A stretch of DNA of 64,000 nucleotides from DASQGA01 sp963762085 (GCA_963762085.1 CAVXJD010000002.1:124001-188000), one strand, 5' to 3'; counted from the first letter of the stretch, positions 50,825-59,887 are shown. Notes: generated by a model from the sequence alone, not told the origin. Made by a program: numbers and translations.

Positions 50825-51649
50825 ATGTCGACGATCAGCATCGGGCCGGCGCGGGTCCCGAGCCGGGAGAGTCCGGAGGCAGCTGTCCGGCTGCTCGCAG
50901 AACGCGGCTATTCGGCCTGCGAGGTCGATTTCGCAAGCGGCTTCTGGATGGACAAGGACTGGGCCTCGGAGTTCGGCAAGCTGGCGGCGGCCGACGGCAT
51001 CACGCTCTCCGTGCACGCCCCGATTCCGGCCTTTCTCGGCCATCTCGAGCGGGACATGAAGCACAAGCGGGCCACGGGGATGCTCGACCACTCGGCCGGC
51101 ATCGCGATGGCCTGCGGCGCCCAGGTCGTCGTCATCCACCCGGGGTTTCTGCTCGGACGGACGCGGGAGGAGGCGCTCGAGTCCGTGGCGGAGCAGCTCG
51201 CCGAGCTCCGCGAGCGGCTTGTGGCCAAGGGGCGAACGGTCCCGTTCGGAGTCGAGGTGATGGGCCGTGTTCGGGAGCTGGGCACCGCGGAGGACGTCTT
51301 CTGGCTCGCGGCGCGCCTCGACTGGGTCCGTCCCGTGATCGACTTCGCACACCTGCACGCCGTCACCGACGGGGCGTTCACGGATCCCGACGCGTTTGCG
51401 TCAGTGCTGGGAGCGGCCGACGAGCTGCTCGAGCCCGAGGCGTCGTTCCACATTCACTTCTCGGCGATCCAGTACGCCAACCGGAACGAGACGAAGCACC
51501 TGCCCTACGGGGAGGGAACCCTCCGCGCGGAGCCGCTGCGGGAGGCGCTCGACCGCTTCGAGCGCCCCGCGACCGTGATTAGCGAGTCCCCGAACGAGGA
51601 GAGCCACCAGGCGATACGGGCAATTCTGCTCGGCTCCGCGGTCGCTTGA
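50825..51649 (+). CDS. TIM-barrel sugar isomerase/endonuclease IV-like protein
   Basis: 274 residues. ISIGPARVPSRESPEAAVRL, ITLSVHAPIPAFLGHLERDM, QVVVIHPGFLLGRTREEALE, GVEVMGRVRELGTAEDVFWL, VIDFAHLHAVTDGAFTDPDA and FHIHFSAIQYANRNETKHLP give repeated beta/alpha units of the AP_endonuc_2 fold with metal-ligand His and Glu residues (SVHAP, VIHPG, DFAHLHA, HIHFS). Xylose isomerase-like or deoxyribonuclease IV-like roles are both possible. Single gene. Confidence 0.85.
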   Translation: MSTISIGPARVPSRESPEAAVRLLAERGYSACEVDFASGFWMDKDWASEFGKLAAADGITLSVHAPIPAFLGHLERDMKHKRATGMLDHSAGIAMACGAQVVVIHPGFLLGRTREEALESVAEQLAELRERLVAKGRTVPFGVEVMGRVRELGTAEDVFWLAARLDWVRPVIDFAHLHAVTDGAFTDPDAFASVLGAADELLEPEASFHIHFSAIQYANRNETKHLPYGEGTLRAEPLREALDRFERPATVISESPNEESHQAIRAILLGSAVA

Positions 51650-51728
51650 CCCCGCCGGCACAGCCCAGTCGCCCGTCAGAAGCCGAGCGGTGATTGGGCC
51701 GTCGTCCAGACCAGTTAGAGTCGATTTG

Positions 51729-51965
51729 GTGGCCCGTTTCGGACGGAAGAGCGAGCGCGACGAATCGATCGGCGAGCACGGTCGAACGAGCGCCCTGGAG
51801 CGCGTCACCGTGCGGGTCGCCATGACCCTCGGGGTCATCGGGGTCGGAACGGCGCTCGCGGCGATCCTCGGCACGCAGGAAGTGGACGCCTGGATCGTCG
51901 GGCTCGTGGTCTCGACCTTGAGCGTCGTTCTCGCCGCCGTCCTCTGGACGCGGCGAACGACCTAG
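51729..51965 (+). CDS. small two-helix membrane protein
   Basis: 78 residues from GTG 51729 (ATG 51690 possible but then begins with non-coding-like codons). A basic start (RFGRKSERDESIGEHGR), then helices AMTLGVIGVGTALAAILG and WIVGLVVSTLSVVLAAVLW, ending RRTT. No family recognised. It stands between a TIM-barrel gene and the convergent CBS gene. Confidence 0.5.
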   Translation: MARFGRKSERDESIGEHGRTSALERVTVRVAMTLGVIGVGTALAAILGTQEVDAWIVGLVVSTLSVVLAAVLWTRRTT

Positions 51966-52017
51966 AACGACGAAGGGCGGCCGGAGCCGCCCCTCGTCGA
52001 TCCTGCGCGGACTCGAA

Positions 52018-52431
52018 CTACGACTTCGAGATCTCCTCGACGACCTGTCCGGTTTCCGAGTCGTCTCCCTGCCGTGCGACGTCGGCCTGCGCGACGATGC
52101 CGACGAGCTGGTCGCCTTCGACGACCGGAAGGCGACGGACCTTGCTCGACGCCATCTTCCTGAGCGCCGTGCCGAGGTCGTCGTCCGGCGACAGGGTTTC
52201 GAGGTCGCTGGAAGCGATTTCCCCGACCGTGGTCGAACTCGGGTCGCGGCCCTCGGCCAGCACGCGGACAACGATGTCGCGGTCGGTGACGATGCCGACG
52301 AGCCGGCCGTCCTTGACCACCGGGACTGGGCCCACATCTTCCGAGGCCATGACCTTCGCGGCCTCGACGACTGTCGCCGAGGAATCGCAGCTGGTCGGGT
52401 TCTTCGTCATGACGTTTTTGACCTGTTCCAT
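52018..52431 (-). CDS. tandem CBS-domain protein
   Basis: 137 residues from ATG 52431 with AAGGAGCTG ahead. Two CBS modules: EQVKNVMTKNPTSCDSSATV through GIVTDRDIVVRVLAEG (1-68) and IASSDLETLSPDDDLGTALR through GIVAQADVARQ (69-130). CBS pairs bind AMP/ATP or other adenosyl ligands and report energy status. Stand-alone version; partner unknown. Reads minus, followed upstream by GH15. Confidence 0.93.
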   Translation of the reverse strand: MEQVKNVMTKNPTSCDSSATVVEAAKVMASEDVGPVPVVKDGRLVGIVTDRDIVVRVLAEGRDPSSTTVGEIASSDLETLSPDDDLGTALRKMASSKVRRLPVVEGDQLVGIVAQADVARQGDDSETGQVVEEISKS

Positions 52432-52524
52432 AGTCAGCTCCTTTGGTTGCTGTCTTTCCCCTACCCCACGCCCGATCGGCAAAACAGGGAACCGCGGCGC
52501 AGAACGACCCGCTGAGCCGCTTGT

Positions 52525-54348
52525 TCAGGTCTGGTTCGTGCCCAGCTGACGGAAGCGCTCCCAGCGCGCCAGGGGACGATCCGACGGCTGCGAGAGGTTT
52601 ATTGCGGTGTTCACGAGCTCGACGTGCGTGAAGGCCTGGGGGAAATTTCCGACCATGAGCTTGTTCTGCGGGTCGTACTCCTCCGAGATGAGGCCGAGAT
52701 CGTTTCGAAGACCGAGTAGCCGTTCGAAGAGCTCCACCGCGTCCTCGTGGCGCCCGATCAGGTTCAGGTTGTCGGCCAGCCAGAATGTGCACGGAAGGAA
52801 CGCTCCTTCTCCCGGCGGCAGCCCGTCGACGTTCGACGTCTCCTCGTCGTGGCGGTAGCGCATCACAAAGCCGTTCTCGCAGAGATCCTGCTCGATCGCC
52901 TCGGCCGTCCCCCGCACCCGCTCGTCGGAGGCGGGTAGAAATCCGACGAGGGGCATGAGTAGGAGACTCGCGTCGAGCTTTTTCGCGCCGTAGAACTGGA
53001 CGAAGGACTTCAGCTCGGGGTCGAACCCCCGCTGCATGACCTCGTCGTGAATCTCCTGGCGCAGGCGTCGCCAGCGGTCGACGGACCCGTCGGCGTGGCT
53101 GTGGACCGCACGCGCTGCCCGGTCGGCGGCCACCCAAGCCATCATCTTCGAATGCGTGAAGTGCCGGCGTGGGCCCCGTACCTCCCAGATCCCGTTATCC
53201 GGCTCCCGCCACTCGGACTCCAGGTGGTCGAGCAACTTTTTCTGGATCGCCCAGGCCCTCGACTCCGCCTCGAGACCGAGCTCCTCGGCGTGGTAGAGCG
53301 CGTCCATGACCTCGCCGTAGACATCGAGCTGCTTCTGGTCGGACGCGGCGTTTCCGATCCGAACCGGCTTCGAGCCCAGGTAGCCGGGGAGCCAGGTCAC
53401 CTCGAACTCGGTCAGGCGCCGTTCGCCGGCGACTCCGTACATGATCTGGAGATCGGCCGGATCACCGGCGATGGCACGCAGGAGCCAGTCGCGCCAGGCC
53501 TCTGCCTCGCTCGTGAATCCGGCCTCCAGGAGCGCATCGAGCGTGAAGGCCGCATCTCTGAGCCAGCAGTAGCGGTAGTCCCAGTTCCGGACGCCGCCCA
53601 GGAACTCCGGTAGCGAGGTGGTCGGGGCCGCGACGATGCCCCCCGTCGGCTCGTAGGTGAGCGCTTTCAGGACGATCAAGGAGTGCAGGACCGCGTCGCG
53701 CCACGGGCCTTCATAGGTGCACACATCGACCCATTGCCGCCACCAGGCCTGGGTCTCGACGAGGGCTCTCCCCGGCTCGATCTCACGGGGGAGCGGCTCG
53801 TTCGACGAATACCACGTCAGGACGAACGGCACCTGCTCGCCCTCTGAGACTGCGAAGTCTGCAACGGTCGACAGGTCTTCTCCCCGCGTCTCCACGGGCG
53901 TCCGCAAGCAAAGACCGTCGGGCCCGGCGATATACGACGTCGAGTCCTCGACCCGACGCACCCAGGGGACGATGGAGCCGTAATCGAAGCGGACGATGAG
54001 CTCCATGCGCATCTCGACACGACCCCTCAGCCCTTCCACGATCCGGACGACGTCGGGGTCGCGCTGGCGCGGCGGCATGAAATCGATGACGCGGACGGCT
54101 CCCTGGTCCGTCTCGAAATCGGTCTCCAGGATGAGCGTGCCGTCCCGGTAGCGTCTTCCCACGGGCCGCGCCTCGCCTTTCGGTGCGACGAGCCAGCGGC
54201 CGTGCGACGGTCGCCCCAGGAGCGCTGCGAAGAACGCTCCCGAGTCGAAGCGGGGCATACAGAGCCAGTCGATCGACCCGTCCCGCCCGACCAGGGCCGC
54301 GGTCTGCGTGTCGCCGATCAGCCCATAGTCTTCGATGCGAAGCGGCAC
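52525..54348 (-). CDS. GH15-family glucoamylase/trehalase-like enzyme
   Basis: 607 residues from GTG 54348 (the longer frame to 54663 has no coding support). N-terminal beta domain RIEDYGLIGDTQTAALVGRD and WLCMPRFDSGAFFAALLGR; catalytic (alpha/alpha)6 part with NWDYRYCWLRDAAFTLDALL, GSKPVRIGNAASDQKQLDVY and FLPCTFWLADNLNLIGRHED. Actinobacterial GH15 proteins of this kind have been shown as trehalases in mycobacteria; others cleave alpha-glucans. Substrate not provable. No signal peptide, so cytosolic. Ends before CBS gene. Confidence 0.93.
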   Translation of the reverse strand: MPLRIEDYGLIGDTQTAALVGRDGSIDWLCMPRFDSGAFFAALLGRPSHGRWLVAPKGEARPVGRRYRDGTLILETDFETDQGAVRVIDFMPPRQRDPDVVRIVEGLRGRVEMRMELIVRFDYGSIVPWVRRVEDSTSYIAGPDGLCLRTPVETRGEDLSTVADFAVSEGEQVPFVLTWYSSNEPLPREIEPGRALVETQAWWRQWVDVCTYEGPWRDAVLHSLIVLKALTYEPTGGIVAAPTTSLPEFLGGVRNWDYRYCWLRDAAFTLDALLEAGFTSEAEAWRDWLLRAIAGDPADLQIMYGVAGERRLTEFEVTWLPGYLGSKPVRIGNAASDQKQLDVYGEVMDALYHAEELGLEAESRAWAIQKKLLDHLESEWREPDNGIWEVRGPRRHFTHSKMMAWVAADRAARAVHSHADGSVDRWRRLRQEIHDEVMQRGFDPELKSFVQFYGAKKLDASLLLMPLVGFLPASDERVRGTAEAIEQDLCENGFVMRYRHDEETSNVDGLPPGEGAFLPCTFWLADNLNLIGRHEDAVELFERLLGLRNDLGLISEEYDPQNKLMVGNFPQAFTHVELVNTAINLSQPSDRPLARWERFRQLGTNQT

Positions 54349-54377
54349 GGAGGCATTGTGGCCCGTACGGCCGCCTG

Positions 54378-55295
54378 CTACACGGCCAGCGCGAGCTGGC
54401 GGTCGGCGCGCGAGTCCGGCCGTGGCCTGGTCGCCGGCCTGCTGGTCGAGCCCAGGCCATGCCGAAGCCGGAGGCGAGCGAAGCGCTCCGAGACCTCTTG
54501 CTGGTACGCCTTCGGAGCGTACGCCCGCCGCCCGTAGAGCTCGACGTAGCGTGGGTAGAGCCACGGATATGTGCGCTCCATCCACGGCATGAAGTGCTCT
54601 CGAATCGAGGGACGAACGTGGAGGACGATAGGTGTCGCCCACTGCACGCCCGCTGCCGCACACGCAGCTATCACCTCGTCCAGATGCTCCTCGTCGTCGG
54701 TCAGCCCCGGGAGAATCGGCGCAACGAGCACACCGGTGCGGATACCCGCGTCGGCGAAGCGCCCGAGAATCTCGAGCCGCTTCCGCCCCGGAGGCGTTCC
54801 TGGCTCCACCACGCGCCGCACCGCCTCGTCGAGCATGCCAACGCTCATGGCGACGCTGAGGCCTGCGACCTCGTTCAGCCGCCGGTAGACGTCGAGGTCA
54901 CGCAGAAGGAGCGTGGACTTCGTGAGCATCGAGAGCGGGTTCTGGAAGTCAGCCAACGCCTCGAGAACGCCGCGCGTCAGCCCGTACCGGCCCTCGCAGT
55001 GCTGGTAAGGATCGGTCGCCGTCCCCATCGCGATCGTCTCGCCCTCCCAGCGGGGCGAGGCCAGGTTGCGCCGGAGAGCTTCGGCCACGTTGACCTTTAC
55101 GACGATCTTGGACGAGAAGTCCTCGCCGATCCCGAGATCGAGATAGGCGTGATACGCGCGTGCAAAGCAGTAGTGACAGCTGTGCGTGCAGCCGCGGTAC
55201 GGGTTCACGGTCCATCGAAAGGGAATCCGGCTGGACTCGTGCACGCGGTTCACCGCGTTCTTGCACTCCTCCTCGAGGTACTGCGCCCGTGCCAT
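54378..55295 (-). CDS. SPL-like radical SAM protein (Rv2578c family)
   Basis: 305 residues from ATG 55295. RWTVNPYRGCTHSCHYCFAR carries the CxxxCxxC cluster; IAMGTATDPYQHCEGRYGLT and MLTKSTLLLRDLDVYRRLNE are SPL-family segments, then VLVAPILPGLTDDEEHLDEV. Spore photoproduct lyase repairs UV thymine dimers; the actinobacterial group's substrate is not established. A LexA-like box is 12 bases upstream of the start and a TATAGT lies 7 bases before the ATG, so the transcript may be almost leaderless. Same strand as GH15. Confidence 0.88.
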   Translation of the reverse strand: MARAQYLEEECKNAVNRVHESSRIPFRWTVNPYRGCTHSCHYCFARAYHAYLDLGIGEDFSSKIVVKVNVAEALRRNLASPRWEGETIAMGTATDPYQHCEGRYGLTRGVLEALADFQNPLSMLTKSTLLLRDLDVYRRLNEVAGLSVAMSVGMLDEAVRRVVEPGTPPGRKRLEILGRFADAGIRTGVLVAPILPGLTDDEEHLDEVIAACAAAGVQWATPIVLHVRPSIREHFMPWMERTYPWLYPRYVELYGRRAYAPKAYQQEVSERFARLRLRHGLGSTSRPATRPRPDSRADRQLALAV

Positions 55296-55306
55296 GCAGG
55301 CACTAT

Positions 55307-55320
55307 AGAACATATGTTCG
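55307..55320. promoter_or_regulatory. LexA (SOS) box ahead of the radical-SAM gene
   Basis: AGAACATATGTTCG on the plus strand, read CGAACATATGTTCT on the gene strand. It has the perfect palindrome GAACATATGTTC, matching 13 of 14 positions of the actinobacterial/Gram-positive LexA consensus CGAACATATGTTCG. It lies immediately upstream of ATG 55295 and next to a TATAGT. Repression by LexA and induction by DNA damage are inferred from the motif. Confidence 0.7.
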
Positions 55321-55345
55321 ATGGAGACCTGGCCGCGTACTGACT

Positions 55346-56405
55346 CTAGGCGGCGTCGCGCAGCGACTCGAGCTCACGGAGCTCGGAGAGACGCTCCAGA
55401 GCCCGCGCCTCGATCTGCCGCACGCGCTCGCGAGTGACGCCGAGCCTGCGGCCGATCTCATCGAGCGACACCGGCCCGGCATCGCCGTTCATGCCGTACC
55501 GGAGCTTGATCACCTCGCGCTCCTTCTCCGGAAGCTCCTTCACAGCGCGTCGAAGAGCCTGCTCTCCGAGGCTCACGTGCACCTCCTCGGACGGCTCGGG
55601 TGACTCCCCAGCGACCAGGTCGCCGAACGACGTGTCGTTCCCCTCGCCCACCGGCTTGTCGAGACTCGCGACGACTCGGGCCGCCTCCCGCGCCTCGCGC
55701 ACCTGCTTCAGCGGCAGCTTCGTCGCCTTCGCGATCTCCTTGTCGGCTCGGCTCGCGCTCCAGCTTGGCCCACAGATCCCGCTCTGCGCGCGAGATCTTC
55801 TGTTCCCGCTCGACGATGTGCACCGGGATCCGAATGGTGCGCGCCTTGTTTGCAACGCCGCGCTGCACGGCCTGGCGGATCCACCAGGTCGCGTAGGTGG
55901 AGAACTTGTACCCCCGCCGCCAGTCGAATTTCTCGACGGCCCTGATCAGGCCGATGATGCCTTCCTGGATCAGGTCGAGCAGCGACAGGCCGTGGCCCTG
56001 GTACTTCTTGGCGATCGAGACCACCAGCCGCAGGTTGGAGTTGATCATCCGGTCCTTCGCTGCCTTGTCACCGCGTTCGATCTGCTTCGCAAGCTCTACC
56101 TCCTCGAGCGCGGTCAAGAGCGGGTATCGCCCGGCCTCGTTCAGGAAGAGCTGGAGCGCGTCGGTCGTCGCCGTGGCGAGCTGACCGTTCAGATAGCTCG
56201 CCGGGACGCTGACCTCGCGGGCGCAATCGTCCGTGACCTCGACCCCGCGCGATTCGATGAGGTCGTAGAGCGCCTCCACCCCTGCCTCGTCGAGCTCGTG
56301 GAGTTGCACGAACTCGTGGAGTTCTGAGATGTGCAGGCATCCCTGCTCCTCTCCCCGGTCGAGGAGCGCTTCGATCTGCGCTTGTAGAGACGGGTCAGTT
56401 GCCAT
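55346..56405 (-). pseudogene. group-1-type sigma-70 factor split by a frameshift
   Basis: First frame (56405 to about 55745): region 1.1-like start IEALLDRGEEQGCLHISELH, then LQLFLNEAGRYPLLTALEEV, NLRLVVSIAKKYQGHGLSLL, DLIQEGIIGLIRAVEKFDWR and YKFSTYATWWIRQAVQRGVA, all classic regions 1.2-2.4. It then derails in WAKLEREPSRQGD. One extra C near 55745 shifts it; the other frame continues DKEIAKATKLPLKQVREARE and SLGEQALRRAVKELPEKERE, with EIGRRLGVTRERVRQIEARA (region 4.2), to 55346. Joined it would be ~352 residues, an RpoD/SigA-type factor. Sequencing error is plausible, because such genes are usually essential. Confidence 0.85.
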
Positions 56406-56438
56406 TGTCTGTTCGTGCCCGCACTCCCGCCACGCTAA

Positions 56439-57335
56439 TCAGACGGGTGGAGGCACGGCCGCCGCACGGCGGTTGGCCCCGATGGAAGCCACGATCACGA
56501 GCACGATAGCCACCGACTCGAGCAGGCTGAGCCGCTGCGAGAGAATCAGCGCGCCCGCGAGCGCCGCAGCGGCGGGCTCGAGACTCATCAGGATCCCGAA
56601 CGCGGACATGCGAATGCGTCGCAGGGCGCTCAGCTCCAGGAGATATGGGATGACCGAGGCCAGGAGAGCGACGGCGATCCCCACCGAGAGCAGCGACGGA
56701 TCCAGAAGGTCACCGCGAGCGTTGGCGACGCCGAGGGGCGCAATCAGGATGGCTGCGACCAGCATCGCGACTGTCAGACCGTCCAACAGCGGCCAGGTCG
56801 ACGTCAGTCGCTTCCCGACCACGATGTACAGGGCCCAGCAGCCGCCGGCCCCGACCGCAAGCAGGAGCCCGAGGTGGTCGACGTCGACGCTCGGGCTACT
56901 CAGGAGGGCCACGCCGGCGCCGGCGAGCAGGACCCAGAGGAAGTCCTCGACGCGACGCGACCCTAGAACTGCGACGAGGAGCGGGCCCAGGAACTCGGCG
57001 GTGACGGCGACCCCGAGCGGAACCCGGTCGATGGACTCGTAGAAGAGCGAGTTCATAACCGCGAGAATCGCGCCGAGCGCAAGCACGGGCGCAAGCGGGC
57101 GCCCCCGCAGGCGTCGGAGGGCGCCCCGGCTCAATGCGATGAGGATCGCCGCGCCGAACGCCTGCCGGAGCCAGACGGCGCCGAGCGCGCCGGCCTCCTC
57201 GAAGAGCGTCGTCGCGAGCGCGGCGCCACACTGAACGGACAAGGCGGCGCCGATCACCAGCAGCGGCGCGGGCGTTCGGTCAAGCAGGCGGCGCGGAAGG
57301 TCCGTTGGCGCTGCAGGCGGTGTTGCGACTGCCAT
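56439..57335 (-). CDS. EamA-family (RhtA-like) transporter
   Basis: 298 residues from ATG 57335 (upstream frame to 57584 is not coding-like). About ten membrane helices: LLVIGAALSVQCGAALATTL, AVWLRQAFGAAILIALS, SVGIAVALLASVIPYLLELS and MSLEPAAAALAGALILSQRL. Two EamA repeats. LFYESIDRVPLGVAVTAEFL fits RhtA amino-acid exporters. Likely exports amino acids or related metabolites; specificity unknown. 33 bases after the start of the sigma gene in the same direction. Confidence 0.85.
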   Translation of the reverse strand: MAVATPPAAPTDLPRRLLDRTPAPLLVIGAALSVQCGAALATTLFEEAGALGAVWLRQAFGAAILIALSRGALRRLRGRPLAPVLALGAILAVMNSLFYESIDRVPLGVAVTAEFLGPLLVAVLGSRRVEDFLWVLLAGAGVALLSSPSVDVDHLGLLLAVGAGGCWALYIVVGKRLTSTWPLLDGLTVAMLVAAILIAPLGVANARGDLLDPSLLSVGIAVALLASVIPYLLELSALRRIRMSAFGILMSLEPAAAALAGALILSQRLSLLESVAIVLVIVASIGANRRAAAVPPPV

Positions 57336-57474
57336 CCGGCGATCGTAGGGCCGATCTACGTGACGCCGCGAGTTCACCCTTTTGGGCCTTCCTCGGCCTT
57401 TTCCGGGGGATTGCCACGAGGCATCGGCCTGCCGATCCCCAGGAATTGCCCCAAACCGCTCCGAAGGGAATGTC

Positions 57475-57570
57475 ATGCCGTACCGCACCTGGATGCTCCG
57501 CCTCTCTTTGACCGTGCTCCCCGTCATCGCTCTTCTCGACGGTGCTGTGCGGGGGTGGCGCTGGCCGTAG
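57475..57570 (+). CDS. 31-residue membrane microprotein, twin 1
   Basis: Reads MPYRTWMLRLSLTVLPVIAL then LDGAVRGWRWP. One hydrophobic stretch with a DG..GWxW end. A GAAGGGA lies ahead of the ATG with acceptable spacing. The same plan recurs 115 bases downstream (57685). Part of a microprotein pair upstream of the GGDEF/HD-GYP gene; function unknown. Confidence 0.5.
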   Translation: MPYRTWMLRLSLTVLPVIALLDGAVRGWRWP

Positions 57571-57684
57571 GCCGCTCCAATCACCAGTTCGAGGGATGCC
57601 GCAGCGTCCCGGCCGGGTGCAATACTTCCTTTGCTCTAGATAATTGTCCGGGAGCGGCCCCCGGCCGGACAAGGGGGTAACGAC

Positions 57685-57783
57685 ATGCTGCTCCACGGGA
57701 ATCGGACACGCATTCTCATCCTGCTCGTCATCGTGCTGATCGCAGTCGCGGGCGGAGAGCTCGACGGCTGGACTTGGACGTAG
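57685..57783 (+). CDS. 32-residue membrane microprotein, twin 2
   Basis: Reads MLLHGNRTRILILLVIVLIA then VAGGELDGWTWT. Hydrophobic helix with a DGWTW end like twin 1 (RGWRW). AAGGGGG precedes the ATG. Its stop is 20 bases before the start of the GGDEF/HD-GYP gene, so the three may be one transcript. No known family; the shared end suggests a duplication. Confidence 0.5.
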   Translation: MLLHGNRTRILILLVIVLIAVAGGELDGWTWT

Positions 57784-57802
57784 GGGTAGAGCGGGCAGGC
57801 CC

Positions 57803-59632
57803 ATGCCGCTAAGGCTTCTTCGTGGAGTTCCCCGGGAGACGATCTGGCTCCTGCCGATCGTGGCTCCGGTCGCGCTCGCCGGGGCCGGCGTCGCGATCGC
57901 GGCAACCGCCGTGTTCGCCCGCTCGGCGCCTGACCTCGGGGATCTCCTGGGCCTGCTCGCACTCTTTGCGGCCGCAGCTTTTGTCGAGGCGTTCCCGGTC
58001 CCGATCGAGGACGTGTATCAGGACAAGAGCGAGACCTCGCTCGCGAACGTCTTCATCGTCGGAACGGCAGTCATCTACGACTGGTCTGCTGCGACGGTGC
58101 TCGCTTTCACAACGATGCTGCTCGTCGAGAGCATCAGGCGCCGCCAGGCTCCGAGCCGCGTCGTCTACAACACGGCTCTTTACGCACTTGCTGCGGCCGC
58201 TGCGGGAGGAGCGACCTCGATCGTGCCGTTCGACGGCCTGCAGGGGCTCATCCTGGAAGCGGGTCTCGGCTCGCTCGCGTTCTACCTGGTGAACATCGGG
58301 CTCCTGGCGGCAGTCGTCGCGAGAAGCGGCCGCGAGCACTATGGGCATGTCGCCTACGGCTACGTCCGCTGGACCGTCGTTCCCTTCGTGATCATGGCCT
58401 CGGTCACCCTCATGCTTGCCGTGATCTGGCAGCGGTCACCCTTCCTCGCGGGGGCTCTGACCGGACCCTTGATCGCGATCGCGCTGTACCAGCGCTCGGT
58501 CCACCGCGCCGTCGAGGCGATGCGGCTCGCATCGATCGACCCGCTGACGGGAGTCGGGAACCACGGCCATTTCCACGACCGGCTCGATGTGGTGCTCGCC
58601 GAGGCCGACCAGGCCGGGACTGCCGTGAGCCTCTGCCTCATGGACATTGACGACTTCAAGCAGATCAACGACATTCGCGGCCACCCGGTCGGAGACCGAG
58701 TGCTCGCATGCCTGGCGGGCGAGCTCCGGCAGAGTGAGGAAGCGTTTCGGATCGGCGGCGACGAGTTCGCCCTGCTCATGACTGGCACCGAGGAGAGAGA
58801 AGCCATCACAGCGGCCGAGAAGATCGTCAAGCGCGTCGCTGGAACCGAGCTCGAGCCCGGTCTGAAGACGAGCGTGTCAGCCGGGGTCGCGACCTACCCG
58901 CGCCACGCCTCTGACCGCGGGGACCTCGTCCAGGCAGCGGACAAGGCTCTCTACGAGGCGAAGAACGCCGGCAAGGGCAGGGCCCGTCTCTTCCACCCCG
59001 ACACGGTGGACATCGCAGAGCTCCACAAGCTCGCCGAGGGGCCCGACCGCGAAGCGCGCCTGCGCGCCGCGGCGACGCTCGCCTACGCGGTGGACGCCCG
59101 GGACGCCTATACGGGTAGCCACTCGCACGCGGTCGGCGAGCTTGCCGCAGAGATCGCCACCCGCCTCGGGCTCTCGTCCGAGGACATTCAACTCGTCCGC
59201 CTCGCCGGGCGACTGCACGATCTCGGCAAGCTTGCGATCCCCGAGGAGATCCTCCGCAAGCCGGGCGAGCTCTCCGACTCGGAGCGGCTCGTCCTCGAGC
59301 GTCACCCGCAGATCGGCTTCCGCATGCTGCAGTCGCTCGGAGTCGAGCCGATCGCGTCCTGGGTCCTGCACCACCATGAGCGCTGGGACGGCACGGGCTA
59401 CCCCGAGGGCCTGAGGGGCGAGAGGATCCCGCTCGGAGCGCGGATCATCTTCGTAGCGGATGCCTTCGATGCCATGACTACAGAGCGCGTCTACGGGACA
59501 AGGCTTTCCCCCGCCCAGGCGCTCGCGGAGCTCGACCGGTGTGCGGGGACGCAGTTCGACCCGGCCGTCGTCGCAGCGTTTCTTGGCGAGGACTTCGGGG
59601 GCGCGGGGCATGTCGCCGCCCAGAGCGCCTAG
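57803..59632 (+). CDS. membrane GGDEF-HD-GYP cyclic-di-GMP protein
   Basis: 609 residues. Seven or so membrane helices (15-230), GGDEF (~240-400; motif RIGGDEF at 316-322 intact, no obvious RxxD inhibitory site), then HD-GYP (~425-590) with the metal HD at 472-473 (LHDLGKLAIP), HHHERWDGTGYP at 523-534 and FVADAFDAMTTERVYG. So it can in principle make c-di-GMP and break it to GMP. Preceded by two twin microproteins, which might be regulators. Convergent with 59636. Confidence 0.95.
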   Translation: MPLRLLRGVPRETIWLLPIVAPVALAGAGVAIAATAVFARSAPDLGDLLGLLALFAAAAFVEAFPVPIEDVYQDKSETSLANVFIVGTAVIYDWSAATVLAFTTMLLVESIRRRQAPSRVVYNTALYALAAAAAGGATSIVPFDGLQGLILEAGLGSLAFYLVNIGLLAAVVARSGREHYGHVAYGYVRWTVVPFVIMASVTLMLAVIWQRSPFLAGALTGPLIAIALYQRSVHRAVEAMRLASIDPLTGVGNHGHFHDRLDVVLAEADQAGTAVSLCLMDIDDFKQINDIRGHPVGDRVLACLAGELRQSEEAFRIGGDEFALLMTGTEEREAITAAEKIVKRVAGTELEPGLKTSVSAGVATYPRHASDRGDLVQAADKALYEAKNAGKGRARLFHPDTVDIAELHKLAEGPDREARLRAAATLAYAVDARDAYTGSHSHAVGELAAEIATRLGLSSEDIQLVRLAGRLHDLGKLAIPEEILRKPGELSDSERLVLERHPQIGFRMLQSLGVEPIASWVLHHHERWDGTGYPEGLRGERIPLGARIIFVADAFDAMTTERVYGTRLSPAQALAELDRCAGTQFDPAVVAAFLGEDFGGAGHVAAQSA

Positions 59633-59635
59633 TAG

Positions 59636-59887
59636 CTAGGAGGGATTGGGCTCGATGTCGACCTCAGCACCCTCGTTCAGGGCAAGCCAGCTCGCCACGT
59701 AGAGACGAAGCTCGCGTTCGGCCTGCTCGCGCGTGGGCGCCGAAACCTGGACCAGGAGGGCAGCCTCACCACCGTCCTCGACGAGGCAGCCTGAGCGGCT
59801 TAACGCCTCCCCGAGCCCGGGCGCGAGCTCGGAGGGGCTGGTCAGGATGCGAAAGACACTGAGGGAGACTGGACCATCAATCTTCAC
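59636..59887 (-). CDS. small alpha/beta protein of unknown function
   Basis: 83 residues from GTG 59887 (an upstream ATG at 59911 is possible). Sequence KIDGPVSLSVFRILTSPSEL and CLVEDGGEAALLVQVSAPTR then EQAERELRLYVASWLALNEG, ending EVDIEPNPS. Mixed strand/helix, no known motif. Follows the cupin gene after 47 bases on the same strand, so possibly co-transcribed. Convergent with GGDEF/HD-GYP, 3 bases between stops. Confidence 0.55.
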   Translation of the reverse strand: MKIDGPVSLSVFRILTSPSELAPGLGEALSRSGCLVEDGGEAALLVQVSAPTREQAERELRLYVASWLALNEGAEVDIEPNPS

